Below the pieces are notes generated by a model. The model did not search any database. It saw nothing but the letters and a program-made list of their open reading frames with translations, and was not told the origin of the DNA. From NCBI RefSeq assembly GCF_016925615.1, contig NZ_CP070499.1:930001-994000 (forward strand): a DNA stretch of 64,000 nt. Reading direction: 5' to 3'. This document shows, piece after piece, positions 35,348 to 46,309 of this stretch. Positions within the stretch are counted from its first letter, which is position 1. Every line of letters starts with the position of its first letter. The position numbers and the translations under genes are program-made. The stretch comes from Natronosporangium hydrolyticum. GTDB taxonomy: Bacteria > Actinomycetota > Actinomycetes > Mycobacteriales > Micromonosporaceae.

Positions 35348-35752
35348 ATGAGCGCACGGATACGGGTGGTCGTGGCGAAGCCCGGGCTGGACGGGCACGA
35401 CCGGGGCGCCAAAGTGGTGGCCCGCGCACTTCGGGACGCGGGTATGGAGGTCATCTACACCGGCCTGCATCAGACCCCGGAGCAGATCGTGGAGACCGCT
35501 GTCCAGGAGGACGCCCACGCCGTCGGGCTCTCGGTCCTCTCCGGCGCCCATATGACGCTGTTCCGGCGAGTGGTGGAGCTGCTCGACGAGCGCGACGCCC
35601 GGGACATCGTGGTCTTCGGCGGCGGGATCATCCCGGATGTGGACATTCCCGAGCTGGCGCGAATCGGCGTGGCCAAGGTGTTCACTCCCGGTACGACCAC
35701 CGAGTCGATCGTCGACTGGGTCCGCGGCAACGTCCGTACCCCGATCGGCTAA
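35348..35752 (+). CDS. Stand-alone cobalamin-binding domain protein
   Basis: A 134-aa flavodoxin-like B12-binding domain with the base-off motif DGHDRG (DxHxxG; about residues 15-20), SVLSGAH and the GGGIIPD loop, as in the small domain of methylmalonyl-CoA mutase. It lacks the mutase barrel. It may pair with a mutase large subunit encoded elsewhere; succinyl-CoA made by such a mutase is the substrate of the sucCD enzyme encoded next door, which fits the position. Own promoter and terminator. Confidence 0.88.
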   Translation: MSARIRVVVAKPGLDGHDRGAKVVARALRDAGMEVIYTGLHQTPEQIVETAVQEDAHAVGLSVLSGAHMTLFRRVVELLDERDARDIVVFGGGIIPDVDIPELARIGVAKVFTPGTTTESIVDWVRGNVRTPIG

Positions 35753-35810
35753 GCCGCTGCCGCCAGCGGGCCAGGCCGTGGCGAACGAAGAGACCGGCTC
35801 ACAGATTAAG

Positions 35811-35847
35811 GAGAGGCCGGGCGCACCCCTCACACGCCCGGCCTCTC
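35811..35847 (+). terminator. Terminator of the B12-binding gene
   Basis: GAGAGGCCGGGC pairs perfectly with GCCCGGCCTCTC over a 13-nt loop, 58 nt behind the stop. Confidence 0.7.
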
Positions 35848-36070
35848 TATGCACGACGCCCCGCCGCCACCCCTCGACCGACAGGGCATCGGCCGCATAT
35901 GTGCGGATTGTCAGCGTGAATCAGCTGCCGACGTCTTACTCAACGACGGCTCATCGCGGGGGTAACGGGATCCTTGGAGCGAGTTCCGCATATCTTCGAC
36001 GGCCGCGGCGTGGGCCGGCGACGCGGGCGGCGACCACACACCCAACTGCGTACCGTGCCTTAAGGGTCGC
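35848..36070 (+). promoter_or_regulatory. sucC upstream region
   Basis: About 220 bp with no ORF I would call. CCGCA-TATG-TGCGG (35893-35906) is a perfect inverted repeat and possible operator. Nothing else is recognisable before the sucC -10 box. Confidence 0.3.
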
Positions 36071-36076
36071 TAGGCT
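36071..36076 (+). promoter_or_regulatory. -10 box of sucCD, leaderless type
   Basis: TAGGCT, 6 nt, GTG 36083; no ribosome site. Confidence 0.5.
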
Positions 36077-36082
36077 GCCGGC

Positions 36083-37267
36083 GTGGATCTGTACGAGTAC
36101 CAGGGGCGCGCGCTCTTCGCCAAGCACGGGTTGCCGGTGTTGGCCGGCGGGGTCGCCACCACCCCGGAGGAGGCCCGCGAGCTCGCGGCGCAGCTCGGTG
36201 GTCAAGTGGTGGTCAAGGCGCAGGTAAAGGTCGGCGGCCGAGGCAAGGCCGGCGGCGTGAAGCTCGCCGAGGACGCGGACGAGGCGGCCGCGCACGCCGC
36301 CGCCATCCTCGGCATGGACATCAAAGGTCACCGGGTCGAGCAGGTCATGCTGACGGTGACCGCCGATATCGCCGAGGAGTATTACCTCTCCTACCTACTG
36401 GACCGGGCGGAGCGGACCTTCCGCTGCATCGCCAGCGTGGCCGGCGGTATGGATATCGAGGAGGTCGCCGCGACCACCCCTGATCGGGTGGCGAAGGTGG
36501 CGATCGACCCCAACGTGGGCGTGGACGACGCCACTGCCCGGCAGATCGTCAGCGAGGGTCAGTTCCCGACCGAGGTCGCCGACCAGGTGGCCGAGATCGC
36601 GCAGGGGCTCTGGCGGGCGTTCATCGCCGAGGACGCCACGCTGGTCGAGGTGAACCCGCTGGCACGTACCCCGCAGCGCCGGGTGCTCTGCCTGGACGCC
36701 AAGGTGACGCTGGACGAGAACGCGGCCTTCCGGCACCCTGAGTACGAAGAACTCGCCGACCACGCCGCCGAGGATCCGCTGGAGCAGCGGGCCAAGGAGA
36801 AGGACCTCAACTATGTGAAGCTGACCGGCGGCTCGGTCGGGATCGTTGGCAACGGTGCCGGCCTGGTGATGTCCACCCTGGACGTGGTGGCGTACGCCGG
36901 AGCGGATCTGGCCGGCGGGGTGAAGCCCGCCAACTTCCTGGACATCGGGGGCGGCGCGAGCGCCGCGGTGATGGCCAACGGTCTGGAGATCGTGCTCTCC
37001 GACCCGGACGTGAAGTCGGTCTTCGTCAACGTCTTCGGCGGGATCACCGCCTGTGACGAGGTCGCCAACGGCATCGTGCAGGCGCTCGACCTGCTCCGGC
37101 AGCGCGGGGAGCAGGTCGACAAGCCGCTGGTGGTCCGGCTGGACGGCAACAACGCCGAGGCGGGTCGGGCGATTCTCGACAGCGCCGCCAACCCGCTGGT
37201 GCAGCGGGTGGACACGATGGATGGTGCCGCCAAGCGGGCGGCGGAGCTCGCGGCAGCAGGGAAGTAG
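36083..37267 (+). CDS. sucC: Succinyl-CoA synthetase beta subunit
   Basis: ADP- or GDP-forming ligase subunit of the TCA cycle; binds nucleotide and completes the active site with SucD. 394 aa, normal length. ATP-grasp features include [15 protein letters not shown] at the N-terminus, [16 protein letters not shown] and the metal/CoA region LVEVNPLA. The C-terminal ligase domain has [15 protein letters not shown]. sucD starts 2 nt after its stop. Confidence 0.97.
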   Translation: MDLYEYQGRALFAKHGLPVLAGGVATTPEEARELAAQLGGQVVVKAQVKVGGRGKAGGVKLAEDADEAAAHAAAILGMDIKGHRVEQVMLTVTADIAEEYYLSYLLDRAERTFRCIASVAGGMDIEEVAATTPDRVAKVAIDPNVGVDDATARQIVSEGQFPTEVADQVAEIAQGLWRAFIAEDATLVEVNPLARTPQRRVLCLDAKVTLDENAAFRHPEYEELADHAAEDPLEQRAKEKDLNYVKLTGGSVGIVGNGAGLVMSTLDVVAYAGADLAGGVKPANFLDIGGGASAAVMANGLEIVLSDPDVKSVFVNVFGGITACDEVANGIVQALDLLRQRGEQVDKPLVVRLDGNNAEAGRAILDSAANPLVQRVDTMDGAAKRAAELAAAGK

Positions 37268-37269
37268 TC

Positions 37270-38154
37270 ATGGCGATCTGGTTGACCAAGGACTCGAAGG
37301 TCATCGTGCAGGGGATGACCGGCGGGGAGGGCTCGAAGCACACCCGACGGATGCTCGCCGCCGGCACCACCATCGTCGGTGGGGTGACCCCCGGTAAGGG
37401 TGGCCAGCAGGTGGAGTTCGACGGCGTGACCCTGCCGGTCTTCGGCGATGTCGCCGCGGCGGTCGAGCAGACCGGCGCCGATGTGTCGGTCATCTTCGTC
37501 CCGCCGAAGTTCGCCAAGGCGGCGGTGATGGAGGCGGTCGACGCCCGGATCGGCCTGGCGGTGGTGATCACCGAGGGCATCCCGGTGCACGATTCGACCG
37601 CGTTCTGGGCGTACAACGTGGCCGCCGGCGGCCACACCCGGATCATCGGCCCGAACTGCCCGGGGATCGCCTCGCCCGGGGCCGCCAACGCCGGCATCAT
37701 CCCGGCCGACATCACCGGCCCCGGCCGGATCGGGCTGGTCAGCAAGTCCGGCACGCTGACCTACCAGATGATGTACGAGCTGCGGGACATCGGCTTCTCG
37801 ACCTGTGTCGGGATCGGTGGCGACCCGGTGATCGGCACTACCCACATCGACGCGCTCGCCGCCTTCGAGGCGGACCCCGAGACCGACGCCGTGGTCATGA
37901 TCGGCGAGATCGGCGGCGACGCCGAGGAGCGGGCGGCTGAGTTCATCAAGCAGCACGTCAGCAAGCCGGTCGTCGGCTATATCGCCGGCTTCACCGCGCC
38001 GCCCGGCAAGACCATGGGTCACGCCGGCGCGATCATCTCCGGTTCGGCCGGCACCGCACAGGCCAAGCAGGAGGCGCTGGAGGCGGTCGGGGTGCGGGTT
38101 GGTCGGACGCCGACCGAGACCGCCGGTCTGGTCCGCGAGGTCATGCGCGGCTAG
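37270..38154 (+). CDS. sucD: Succinyl-CoA synthetase alpha subunit
   Basis: 294 aa. CoA-binding motif [16 protein letters not shown], the GPNCPG loop and the phospho-histidine loop [15 protein letters not shown] are all present. The stop codon lies against the first unit of a 30-bp minisatellite. Confidence 0.97.
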   Translation: MAIWLTKDSKVIVQGMTGGEGSKHTRRMLAAGTTIVGGVTPGKGGQQVEFDGVTLPVFGDVAAAVEQTGADVSVIFVPPKFAKAAVMEAVDARIGLAVVITEGIPVHDSTAFWAYNVAAGGHTRIIGPNCPGIASPGAANAGIIPADITGPGRIGLVSKSGTLTYQMMYELRDIGFSTCVGIGGDPVIGTTHIDALAAFEADPETDAVVMIGEIGGDAEERAAEFIKQHVSKPVVGYIAGFTAPPGKTMGHAGAIISGSAGTAQAKQEALEAVGVRVGRTPTETAGLVREVMRG

Positions 38155-38319
38155 CGCCGGCTGGTAGGCGCTTTGGTGGCATGGCGCCGACCGGTAGGCG
38201 CTTTGGTGGTATGGCGCCGACCGGCAGGCGCTTTGGTGGTATGGCGCCGGCTGGTAGGCGCTTTGGTGGTATGGCGCCGGCTGGTAGGCGCCTTAGCGGT
38301 ATGGCGCCGGCTGGCGCGG
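38154..38319 (+). repeat. 30-bp minisatellite behind sucD
   Basis: Five units of GCGCCGGCTGGTAGGCGCTT plus TGGTGGTATG (38154, 38184, 38214, 38244, 38274) and a partial sixth, with few changes. Each unit contains a small hairpin GCGCC-8 nt-GGCGC followed by TTTGGTGG. Because 30 is a multiple of 3, all frames stay open and show decapeptide repeats, so short ORFs here are probably artefacts. The array could serve as a string of transcription stops or mRNA-stabilising hairpins. Confidence 0.85.
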
Positions 38320-38407
38320 ACTGCGATGCCGGCACCGGTTCGCCGACAGCGACTATTCGTGCTCGGTTCGGGCAGAATGACGGCATGCAGGTCGAAGGTA
38401 GTCGTTG

Positions 38408-39805
38408 ATGGCGACTCGTGATGACCCCCCGGTGCCGGCCCAGTCGGCCGCACCAGAGGAGCTGTTGACCGCGGCTGAGGCCGCCCACCTGGCGGCCCGG
38501 AGCGCGCCGGGCGAGTCAGCCGACATGGCTGGTGGGGCGGCCGACGCCCCGGCCGTCGCCGGTGTCGCGGGTGCCGCCGCCGCTGCCGGGCGGGCCGGTC
38601 GGCCGGGTCGGGCGAGCCGCGGTGATCGGCCGCGGCGGGCGCCGCTGCCGCTGGCCGCTGCGGTAGCGACCGGCTGGGCGGCGCTGCTTTCGTTCACCCC
38701 GGTGGCGCTCTTCGTCACGCTGTTGATCTTCGTCGAGCTCGGTCCGACCGGCCTGCTCGATCCGTTGCGGGTGGCGGCCGCCGGCTGGCTCCTCGGCCAC
38801 GGTGTCGCACTGCAGACGCCAGAAGGTCCGATCGGCGTCGCGCCGTTGGCGATCGGGGCTTTGGCCGCATGGCGGGTGGCCCGGGCAGGGGTGCACGTGA
38901 CCCGGGCGATGGGGGCGCGGCACCGCCGTTCGTTCTGGCACGCGCTGCTGGCGGCGGTGGTGGTGGCGGTCGGCTACGGCGGGCTGGGCGCGCTCGCCGG
39001 GTTCGTCGTCGGGGAGCAGGACTGGGGAGTTTCGGTCGTCGTCGCCGGGGTGACGCTCGCCGGCTTCGGTCTGCTGGCGGCCGGCTGCGGATCATTGCAC
39101 GCGACCGGAGTGTGGCGGATGTGGCTGGCCAGGCTGCCGGCGGCGGTGCCGGCCGGGGCGCGGGCAGCGGTGGTAGCGGTGGCTGTCGTCTTCGCCAGTG
39201 GCGCGGTGCTCGCCGGGGCGGCGATCGCGGTCGACTGGCGGGAGGCCGGTGACATGCTCGCGGTCTACCAGACCGGTGTGGCCGGTCAGGCCGGGCTCAC
39301 CCTCATGTGCCTGGCCTTCGCGCCGAATCTGATGGTCTGGGCGACGGCGTATCTGCTGGGGCCGGGCTTCGCGATCGGTAGCGACACGGTGGTTCGTAGC
39401 AGCGAGGTGACAGCGGCGCAGCCCTTGCCGCCGTTGCCGGTCTTCGCCGGGGTGCCGGACGGTCCACTACCGACCCTCGGGGCGGTGCTGCTGGTGGTGC
39501 CGGTGATCGCCGGGGCGCTCGCCGGTCGGGGGCTGGCCCGTCGGCTGCGGGCGGCGGCCCTGATCCGGCGGATCCGGGCGGGCTGGGGCCAGCTACTGAC
39601 GGCGGTGGTGGTCGCCGGGGCGGTCGCCGGGTTGTTGATTGGCGCGGCGGCCTACCTCTCGGGTGGTCCGCTGCTCAGCGGAGCGTTGACCACGCTGGGG
39701 CCGGATCCGTTGCCGGTGGCGGGGTTCGCAGCCGCGTCGGTGACGGTCGGCGGGCTGATCGGGGCGGGCGCCAGCACGGCGCTCTCCCGCCGCCGCCGGG
39801 CCTGA
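38408..39805 (+). CDS. DUF6350 family membrane protein
   Basis: A 465-aa protein with a disordered Ala-rich N-terminus (about 85 residues) and some ten membrane helices. It occupies the place of Rv0955 between sucD and purN, which is a DUF6350 protein. Function unknown. Helices are broken by short loops only, apart from a larger loop at about residues 320-355. ATG 38408 has a weak ribosome site. Confidence 0.85.
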   Translation: MATRDDPPVPAQSAAPEELLTAAEAAHLAARSAPGESADMAGGAADAPAVAGVAGAAAAAGRAGRPGRASRGDRPRRAPLPLAAAVATGWAALLSFTPVALFVTLLIFVELGPTGLLDPLRVAAAGWLLGHGVALQTPEGPIGVAPLAIGALAAWRVARAGVHVTRAMGARHRRSFWHALLAAVVVAVGYGGLGALAGFVVGEQDWGVSVVVAGVTLAGFGLLAAGCGSLHATGVWRMWLARLPAAVPAGARAAVVAVAVVFASGAVLAGAAIAVDWREAGDMLAVYQTGVAGQAGLTLMCLAFAPNLMVWATAYLLGPGFAIGSDTVVRSSEVTAAQPLPPLPVFAGVPDGPLPTLGAVLLVVPVIAGALAGRGLARRLRAAALIRRIRAGWGQLLTAVVVAGAVAGLLIGAAAYLSGGPLLSGALTTLGPDPLPVAGFAAASVTVGGLIGAGASTALSRRRRA

Positions 39806-39826
39806 CCCCGCCCGCCTGCTCGCCGC

Positions 39827-39868
39827 TTGACCCTTGACCCTTGACCCTTGACCCTTGACCCTTGACCC
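39827..39868 (+). repeat. Heptanucleotide tandem repeat (TTGACCC x6)
   Basis: Six perfect copies start 22 nt behind the DUF6350 stop. Each copy includes TTGAC, the core of a -35 box, but no matching -10 follows. Confidence 0.9.
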
Positions 39869-39936
39869 GAGAATGCCCGGCGGCGACGTACGGTCAGGCG
39901 GCTTCTGGCTGGGTACGTGGGAGTAGGCGGACAGCG

Positions 39937-39992
39937 ATCGGCCGGTGCCGCCCGCTCCGAGGAGTTGCCCGAGGCGGGCGGCACCGGCCGAT
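39937..39992. terminator. Long bidirectional hairpin
   Basis: Eighteen perfectly paired bases (39937-39954 with 39975-39992) around a 20-nt loop, between two converging genes. Strong terminator candidate. Confidence 0.7.
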
Positions 39993-40032
39993 AAGAGCCG
40001 GTGGGTGACGCGGGGTCACCCGGCGGGCGTCG

Positions 40033-40275
40033 TCAGAGCGCCGTCAGACCCCCGATGAGCTGCAGCACCGTGAGGATCGAGCCGATCACGATCGTCACGA
40101 TGCCGAGCGTCGTCGAGGTGCCGAACTTCTTCGCCTGGTTCATGCTCAGTACGCCGAAGACGACGCCGACGATTCCGCAGCAGACAAAGCTGAGCACGAT
40201 GCCCAGGATGCCGAAGAGCGTGGCCTTGTTGCTGCCGCCGGTTGCCGGTGCACCAGGTGCGCCAGGTGCGGTCAT
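40033..40275 (-). CDS. Small DUF4190-like membrane protein 1
   Basis: An 80-aa protein with a Gly/Pro/Ala-rich head and two membrane helices (about 22-43 and 58-78) joined by MNQAKKFGTSTTLG. This is the layout of actinobacterial DUF4190 proteins of unknown function. A CC pair sits in the first helix, as in its neighbour at 40494, and the two are paralogues. ATG 40275 has GGGAGGA about 7 nt upstream. Confidence 0.8.
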   Translation of the reverse strand: MTAPGAPGAPATGGSNKATLFGILGIVLSFVCCGIVGVVFGVLSMNQAKKFGTSTTLGIVTIVIGSILTVLQLIGGLTAL

Positions 40276-40348
40276 GTGTGTTTCCTCCCGGGTCCTCAAG
40301 TGATCGACCAGAGGTGATCATGCGGTCCGGTGACCAGCACGTCAACCC

Positions 40349-40360
40349 CTGATCGATCAG
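40349..40360. promoter_or_regulatory. 12-bp perfect palindrome
   Basis: CTGATCGATCAG in the 218-bp gap between the two DUF4190 genes, 74 nt before the downstream start; possible operator. Confidence 0.3.
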
Positions 40361-40493
40361 TACAGCCGATGCCCGGTTGGCACCGGCGTGGCCTGCGGTT
40401 ACAGGTCGCGGACCGTCGACTGCGGCTGGTCCTGGCCTGAACGCTACGACGTGGGGAGACTATCCGAGCCCCGCAACCACCGCGTTGGCAAAA

Positions 40494-40814
40494 CTAGAAC
40501 GAGCTGCTGAAGGTGAACACGTCCAGCAGGCTGAGGACGGTGCCGCACAGGCCGAGCCCGGCGGCGACGGCGCCGCAGATGATGCCGGTCAGCGCCTGGC
40601 CACGGTTGGTGGCGAGTCCCTGGTCGGCCTTCTGTTTGCCGAGGAAGCCGAGCACTACCGCGACGATGCCCGCGAGGATGCCGAAGCCGAAGCAGCACAC
40701 CAGCGGGATGGCGGCGATGCCGACGATCATCGCGGCGAGGCCGAGCCCGTTGCTTGGTTGCTGGGGCGGGGGGCCTGGTTGACCCGGCATGCCCGGGGGA
40801 ACTGGGGCGGTCAT
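40494..40814 (-). CDS. Small DUF4190-like membrane protein 2
   Basis: A 106-aa paralogue of the gene at 40033: Pro-rich head (MTAPVPPGMPGQPGPPPQQ), two membrane helices with a central GKQKADQGLATNRGQALTG loop, and CC in the first helix (LVCCFGFG). I prefer ATG 40814 because GGAAGG then has 6 nt spacing; ATG 40817 directly before it is possible. Confidence 0.8.
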   Translation of the reverse strand: MTAPVPPGMPGQPGPPPQQPSNGLGLAAMIVGIAAIPLVCCFGFGILAGIVAVVLGFLGKQKADQGLATNRGQALTGIICGAVAAGLGLCGTVLSLLDVFTFSSSF

Positions 40815-40964
40815 CATGATCCTTCCGTCAGTTACGTGTGACTCGGCAGATCTTAGGTGGCGGGAGCAACCATGGATAACTGGTCGAGTGGGCGCGGGGC
40901 TCGGCCGCCCGGCGGGTAGGTCTGGCACGATCGGCCTGCCGGCGCCCATGTCGGGGCCGGTCGG

Positions 40965-40970
40965 TAGGGT
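40965..40970 (+). promoter_or_regulatory. -10 box of purN, leaderless type
   Basis: TAGGGT, 6 nt, GTG 40977; no ribosome site. Confidence 0.5.
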
Positions 40971-40976
40971 GCCAGG

Positions 40977-41578
40977 GTGACCGCTCGGCTCGTCGTACTC
41001 GTCTCCGGGGCCGGCAGCAACGCCAGAGCGTTGCTCGAGGCCTGCGCCGCTCCGGCGTACGGCGCGCAGGTGGTGGCGGTCGGCGCGGACCGGCCGGGGA
41101 CCGGCGGGGTTGCGCTGGCCGCGGCGGCCGGGGTGGCGACCTTCGAGGTGCCGGTCGGCGACTATCCGGACCGTGCCGCGTGGGATCGGGCGCTCACTGA
41201 GCGGGTGGCGGCGCACCGTCCGGATCTGGTGATCTCGGCCGGATTTCTGCGGCTCGCCGGCCCGGCGTTCCTGTCCGCCTTCCGGAATCGTTTCCTCAAC
41301 ACCCACAACTCGCTGTTGCCGGCGTTCCCCGGCATCCACGGCCCGCGGGACGCGCTGGCGTACGGTGTGAAGCTTGCCGGTGCCACGCTCTTCTTCGTCG
41401 ACGAGGGGGTCGACACCGGCCCGATCGTCGCCCAGGTGGCGGTGCCGGTGCAGCCGGACGACACAGTGGAGACATTGACTGAGCGGATCAAAGTCGCCGA
41501 GCGGGCGCAGCTGGTCGAGTGCGTCGGGCGGCTGGTGCGTGAGGGTTGGACCATCACCGAGAGGAAAGTGAGCATCCC

Positions 41579-41582
<4 letters not shown>
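40977..41582 (+). CDS. purN: Phosphoribosylglycinamide formyltransferase
   Basis: Transfers formyl from 10-formyl-THF to GAR in purine synthesis. 201 aa. The catalytic set is complete: Asn108 and His110 in [12 protein letters not shown] and Asp146 in DEGVDTGP. Overlaps purH by 4 nt and shares its pathway with folD, which makes the folate cofactor. Confidence 0.97.
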
Positions 41583-43165
<1,583 letters not shown>

Positions 43166-43179
43166 GAGAGGAGCGAGCC

Positions 43180-44040
43180 GTGAGCGCAGTGCGGCTGGAC
43201 GGCAAGGCGGCCGCGGCGGCGGTCAAGGAGGAGCTGCGGGAGCGGGTCAAGGCGCTGGCGGCGCGGGGGCGTACCGCGGGCCTGGGGACGATCCTGGTCG
43301 GTGACGATCCGGGTTCCCGGGCCTATGTCGCTGGCAAACACCGGGACTGCGCCGAGGTCGGCATCGCCTCGATCCGCCGGGACCTGCCCGCGAGCGCCAC
43401 CCAGGATGAGGTGCTGGCGGCGGTCGCGGAGCTGAACGTCGACCCGGCGTGTACCGGCTTCCTGGTGCAGCTGCCGCTGCCATCCGGGGTGGACGAACAG
43501 GCGGTGCTGACGGCGGTCGATCCGGACAAGGACGCCGACGGCCTACACCCGGTGAATCTGGGCAAGTTGGTGCTGGGGATGCCGGGGCCGCTGCCCTGCA
43601 CACCGCGCGGCATCCTGGCGTTGCTGCGCCGGTACGAGGTGCCGGTGGCGGGCGCGGAGGTGGTGGTGATCGGTCGGGGTGTGACCGTGGGCCGGCCGTT
43701 GGGGTTGCTGTTGAGCCGCCGGTCGGAGAATGCGACGGTCACGTTGTGCCACACCGGTACCCGGGAGCTGGCTGGGCATACTCGCCGGGCCGACATCGTG
43801 GTCGCGGCGGCCGGGGTGCCGGGACTGCTCACCGCCGATATGGTCCGACCGGGGGCGGCGGTGCTCGATGTGGGGATCACCCGGGCCGAGCGCGACGGCA
43901 AGGTGAAGCTGGTGGGTGATGTCGCGCCCGAGGTCGCCGAGGTGGCGGGTTTCCTGGCGCCGATGCCCGGTGGGGCGGGGCCGATGACCCGGGCGATGTT
44001 GTTGGCGAATGTGGTGGAGCGCGCCGAGCGCGATCACTAA
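43180..44040 (+). CDS. folD: Methylenetetrahydrofolate dehydrogenase / cyclohydrolase
   Basis: 286-aa bifunctional enzyme that supplies 10-formyl-THF for purN and purH. Catalytic Tyr/Lys motif [31 protein letters not shown] for NADP binding and [17 protein letters not shown] 43180 lies 14 nt after purH with GAGAGGAG in between. One operon with purNH. Confidence 0.96.
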   Translation: MSAVRLDGKAAAAAVKEELRERVKALAARGRTAGLGTILVGDDPGSRAYVAGKHRDCAEVGIASIRRDLPASATQDEVLAAVAELNVDPACTGFLVQLPLPSGVDEQAVLTAVDPDKDADGLHPVNLGKLVLGMPGPLPCTPRGILALLRRYEVPVAGAEVVVIGRGVTVGRPLGLLLSRRSENATVTLCHTGTRELAGHTRRADIVVAAAGVPGLLTADMVRPGAAVLDVGITRAERDGKVKLVGDVAPEVAEVAGFLAPMPGGAGPMTRAMLLANVVERAERDH

Positions 44041-44100
44041 TTACCCTATGTAGTCGGCGCGTCACTTGTTATTACTGTCCGGTTTGTCGAGGATGCGGGT

Positions 44101-45276
44101 ATGTGGAGGCCGCTACCCGTGTCCGCGATCGCGTTGGTCCTGCCCGGTCTGTTCGGCGCCGCCGCGCCAGCGTCCCAGCAACCCGCCGACGACGAGCCGT
44201 TCGTCTACTCCCCCGACCCGGTGCTGGTCGATGAGGTGATGGCCCAGTTGCCGCCGCGCGACGACACGGTCGCCACCGATGTCCACGTGCAACGGGAGAA
44301 CGCCGACAAGTGGGCGTTCGGCACCGTGGTTCAGGTGGCTCCCGAGGAGCCGGAGCGCCACCCCGACGGGTGGCTGTGGCTGGCCTGGGCGGAGGGCGAC
44401 CGGTGGCGGGTGGCGCTGGAGGGCTCGCCGCAGTTCGCCCGGGTCAGCGACGACGCCCCGGTGCTCACCGAGCCGGAGCAGGAGGTGCTCGGTACCACCG
44501 GCTATGGCGGCTCGGCGCCGCTGGCGACTGACTTCCGGACGGGGATGCGACTGCCGTACGCGGTGGGGCAGCAGTGGCGCTACACCGGCGGGCCGCACCC
44601 GATGAGCGGCACCGTCCGCAGCTCCATCGACCTGGCCGGCGGCGACGGCCGGGTGCTCGCGGCCGCCGACGGGTACGCGTACACCATGTGCCCGTCCGAG
44701 ACCGGCTGGATCCGGGTGGTCCATGGCCGCGGCTTCGCCACCGACTACTACCACCTCGAAGACAACATCGTGGTCTACGGCAGTGCGGTCGCCGAGGGCG
44801 ACTATATCGGGATGATCGGCAATGACGTCTCCTGTGGGGGCAGCAGCACCGGCCCGCATGTCCACTTCTCGCTGCGCCGGGACGGCGAGTACGTGCCGAT
44901 CGACGGCTACAACCTCGGCAAGTGGGTGATCGGCGCCGGAGCGGCCAACTACCAGGGGTTCGCTCGGCACGGTTCCACCCGGGTGGATGTCGGCGGGGTG
45001 CTCCACAACCACGGCGCCCTGGCCCTGGACGAGGGGGTCGTCGACACCTTTGGTCCGGGGGAGTTGAACCGTCGCGGCGGGCCCGGGGCCGAGCACGAGA
45101 TCGTGGGCTCGGTGGCCGATGGCGCCACCGTCACGATCGAGTGCTCTGCCCGGGGCAGTGACCACACCGGCCGGGACCGCACTACCAATGTGTGGCACCG
45201 GCTCGGCGACGGTGGGTGGGTCAGCGCCGCGTACGTGTGGACCGGCGCGCCGGACCCGCTCACCCGATGGTGCTGA
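44101..45276 (+). CDS. Secreted M23/LasA-like peptidase with SH3-like tail
   Basis: A 391-aa exported protein: Sec signal peptide ending near AAAPAS, an N-terminal domain of about 110 residues, then an M23 domain of the LasA kind with SSIDLAGG supplying Asp, DYYHLED and GPHVHFSLRRDG. The expected first zinc His before SSID is at HPMSGTVRSSID, a spacing unlike classical LytM. The C-terminal 80 residues resemble an SH3-like binding domain (VTIECSARGSDHTG, VWHRLGDGGWVSAAYVWTG). It may cut peptidoglycan or another glycopeptide outside the cell. Confidence 0.8.
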   Translation: MWRPLPVSAIALVLPGLFGAAAPASQQPADDEPFVYSPDPVLVDEVMAQLPPRDDTVATDVHVQRENADKWAFGTVVQVAPEEPERHPDGWLWLAWAEGDRWRVALEGSPQFARVSDDAPVLTEPEQEVLGTTGYGGSAPLATDFRTGMRLPYAVGQQWRYTGGPHPMSGTVRSSIDLAGGDGRVLAAADGYAYTMCPSETGWIRVVHGRGFATDYYHLEDNIVVYGSAVAEGDYIGMIGNDVSCGGSSTGPHVHFSLRRDGEYVPIDGYNLGKWVIGAGAANYQGFARHGSTRVDVGGVLHNHGALALDEGVVDTFGPGELNRRGGPGAEHEIVGSVADGATVTIECSARGSDHTGRDRTTNVWHRLGDGGWVSAAYVWTGAPDPLTRWC

Positions 45277-45284
45277 GTCGCGAT

Positions 45285-45290
45285 TAAGGT
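45285..45290 (+). promoter_or_regulatory. -10 box of mdh, leaderless type
   Basis: TAAGGT, 6 nt, ATG 45297; no ribosome site. Confidence 0.5.
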
Positions 45291-45296
45291 CGGGGC

Positions 45297-46253
45297 ATGG
45301 GTACTGGCAAGAAGGTCACCGTGGTCGGCGCCGGCTTCTACGGCTCCACCACCGCGCAGCGGCTCGCGGAGTACGACATCTTTGACACGGTGGTGTTGAC
45401 CGACATCATCGAAGGGAAGCCGGAAGGGCTGGCGCTGGACCTGAACCAGTCCCGCGCCGTCGAGGGCTTCGAGACCACCGTGGTCGGGCAGAGCACCGGC
45501 CAGCAGGGTGAGGGCTATGAGGCGATCGAGGGCTCCGACATCGTCGTGGTCACCGCCGGTCTGCCGCGCAAGCCGGGCATGAGCCGGATGGACCTGATCG
45601 AGGTCAACGCCAAGATCGTCCGGCAGGTCTCGGAAAACATCGCCAAGTACGCGCCGAACGCCGTAGTGATCGTGGTCTCGAACCCGCTCGACGAGATGAC
45701 CGCGCTCACCCAGCAGGTCACCCAGTTCCCGAAGCACCGGGTGATGGGGCAGGCGGGCATGCTCGACACCGCCCGGTTCACCAACAACGTTGCGGAGGCG
45801 CTGGCGGTGCCGGTGAGCGCGGTGCGGACGCTCACCCTGGGTTCGCACGGCGACACCATGGTGCCGGTGCCGTCCCGCTGCACCGTGAACGGGACCGCGC
45901 TGGCCGACCTCTTGCCGGCCGACAAGGTCGACGAGCTGGTGACCCGGACCCGTAACGGCGGCGCCGAAGTGGTGGCGCTGCTGAAGACCGGGTCTGCCTA
46001 CTACGCCCCCTCCGCCGCCGCGGCGAAGATGGCGCGGGCGGTCGCCGAGGACAGCGGCGCGGTGATGCCGGTCTGTGCCTGGGTCGACGGCGAGTACGGC
46101 ATCTCCGGGGTCTACCTCGGGGTCGAGGCCGAGCTGGGCGCGACCGGGGTGCGCCGGGTGGTCGAGACCGCCCTGACCGACGCTGAGCGGGCGGCGCTGG
46201 GCGAGGCGGCCGAGGCGGTCCGCGCCAAGCAGGCTGACGTCGCAAATCTCTGA
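45297..46253 (+). CDS. mdh: Malate dehydrogenase (LDH-like type)
   Basis: Oxidises malate to oxaloacetate with NAD+. 318 aa, of the LDH-like MDH branch. NAD fold VVGAGFYGSTTAQRL; PRKPGMSR carries the Arg that selects malate rather than lactate; catalytic His184 is in GSHGDTMVP. Preceded by a leaderless-type promoter and followed by a hairpin terminator. Confidence 0.96.
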   Translation: MGTGKKVTVVGAGFYGSTTAQRLAEYDIFDTVVLTDIIEGKPEGLALDLNQSRAVEGFETTVVGQSTGQQGEGYEAIEGSDIVVVTAGLPRKPGMSRMDLIEVNAKIVRQVSENIAKYAPNAVVIVVSNPLDEMTALTQQVTQFPKHRVMGQAGMLDTARFTNNVAEALAVPVSAVRTLTLGSHGDTMVPVPSRCTVNGTALADLLPADKVDELVTRTRNGGAEVVALLKTGSAYYAPSAAAAKMARAVAEDSGAVMPVCAWVDGEYGISGVYLGVEAELGATGVRRVVETALTDAERAALGEAAEAVRAKQADVANL

Positions 46254-46260
46254 GCAGTGC

Positions 46261-46288
46261 GGCCGCCGGCCCGCCCGGGCCGGTGGCC
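46261..46288 (+). terminator. Terminator of mdh
   Basis: GGCCGCCGGCCC pairs with GGGCCGGTGGCC (one G-U) over a 4-nt loop, 7 nt behind the stop. Confidence 0.65.
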
Positions 46289-46296
46289 GTCCCCGC

Positions 46297-46302
46297 TAGA
46301 GT
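46297..46302 (+). promoter_or_regulatory. -10 box of cutA, leaderless type
   Basis: TAGAGT, 7 nt, ATG 46310. Confidence 0.45.
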
Positions 46303-46309
46303 GTGGCGG

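Noticed and set aside
38154-38319. CRISPR array
   Set aside because: Head-to-tail 30-bp units without spacers.
38173-38488. Repeat-peptide ORFs over the 30-bp minisatellite (both strands)
   Set aside because: A 30-bp unit keeps every frame open; no ribosome site, and three frames are equally long.
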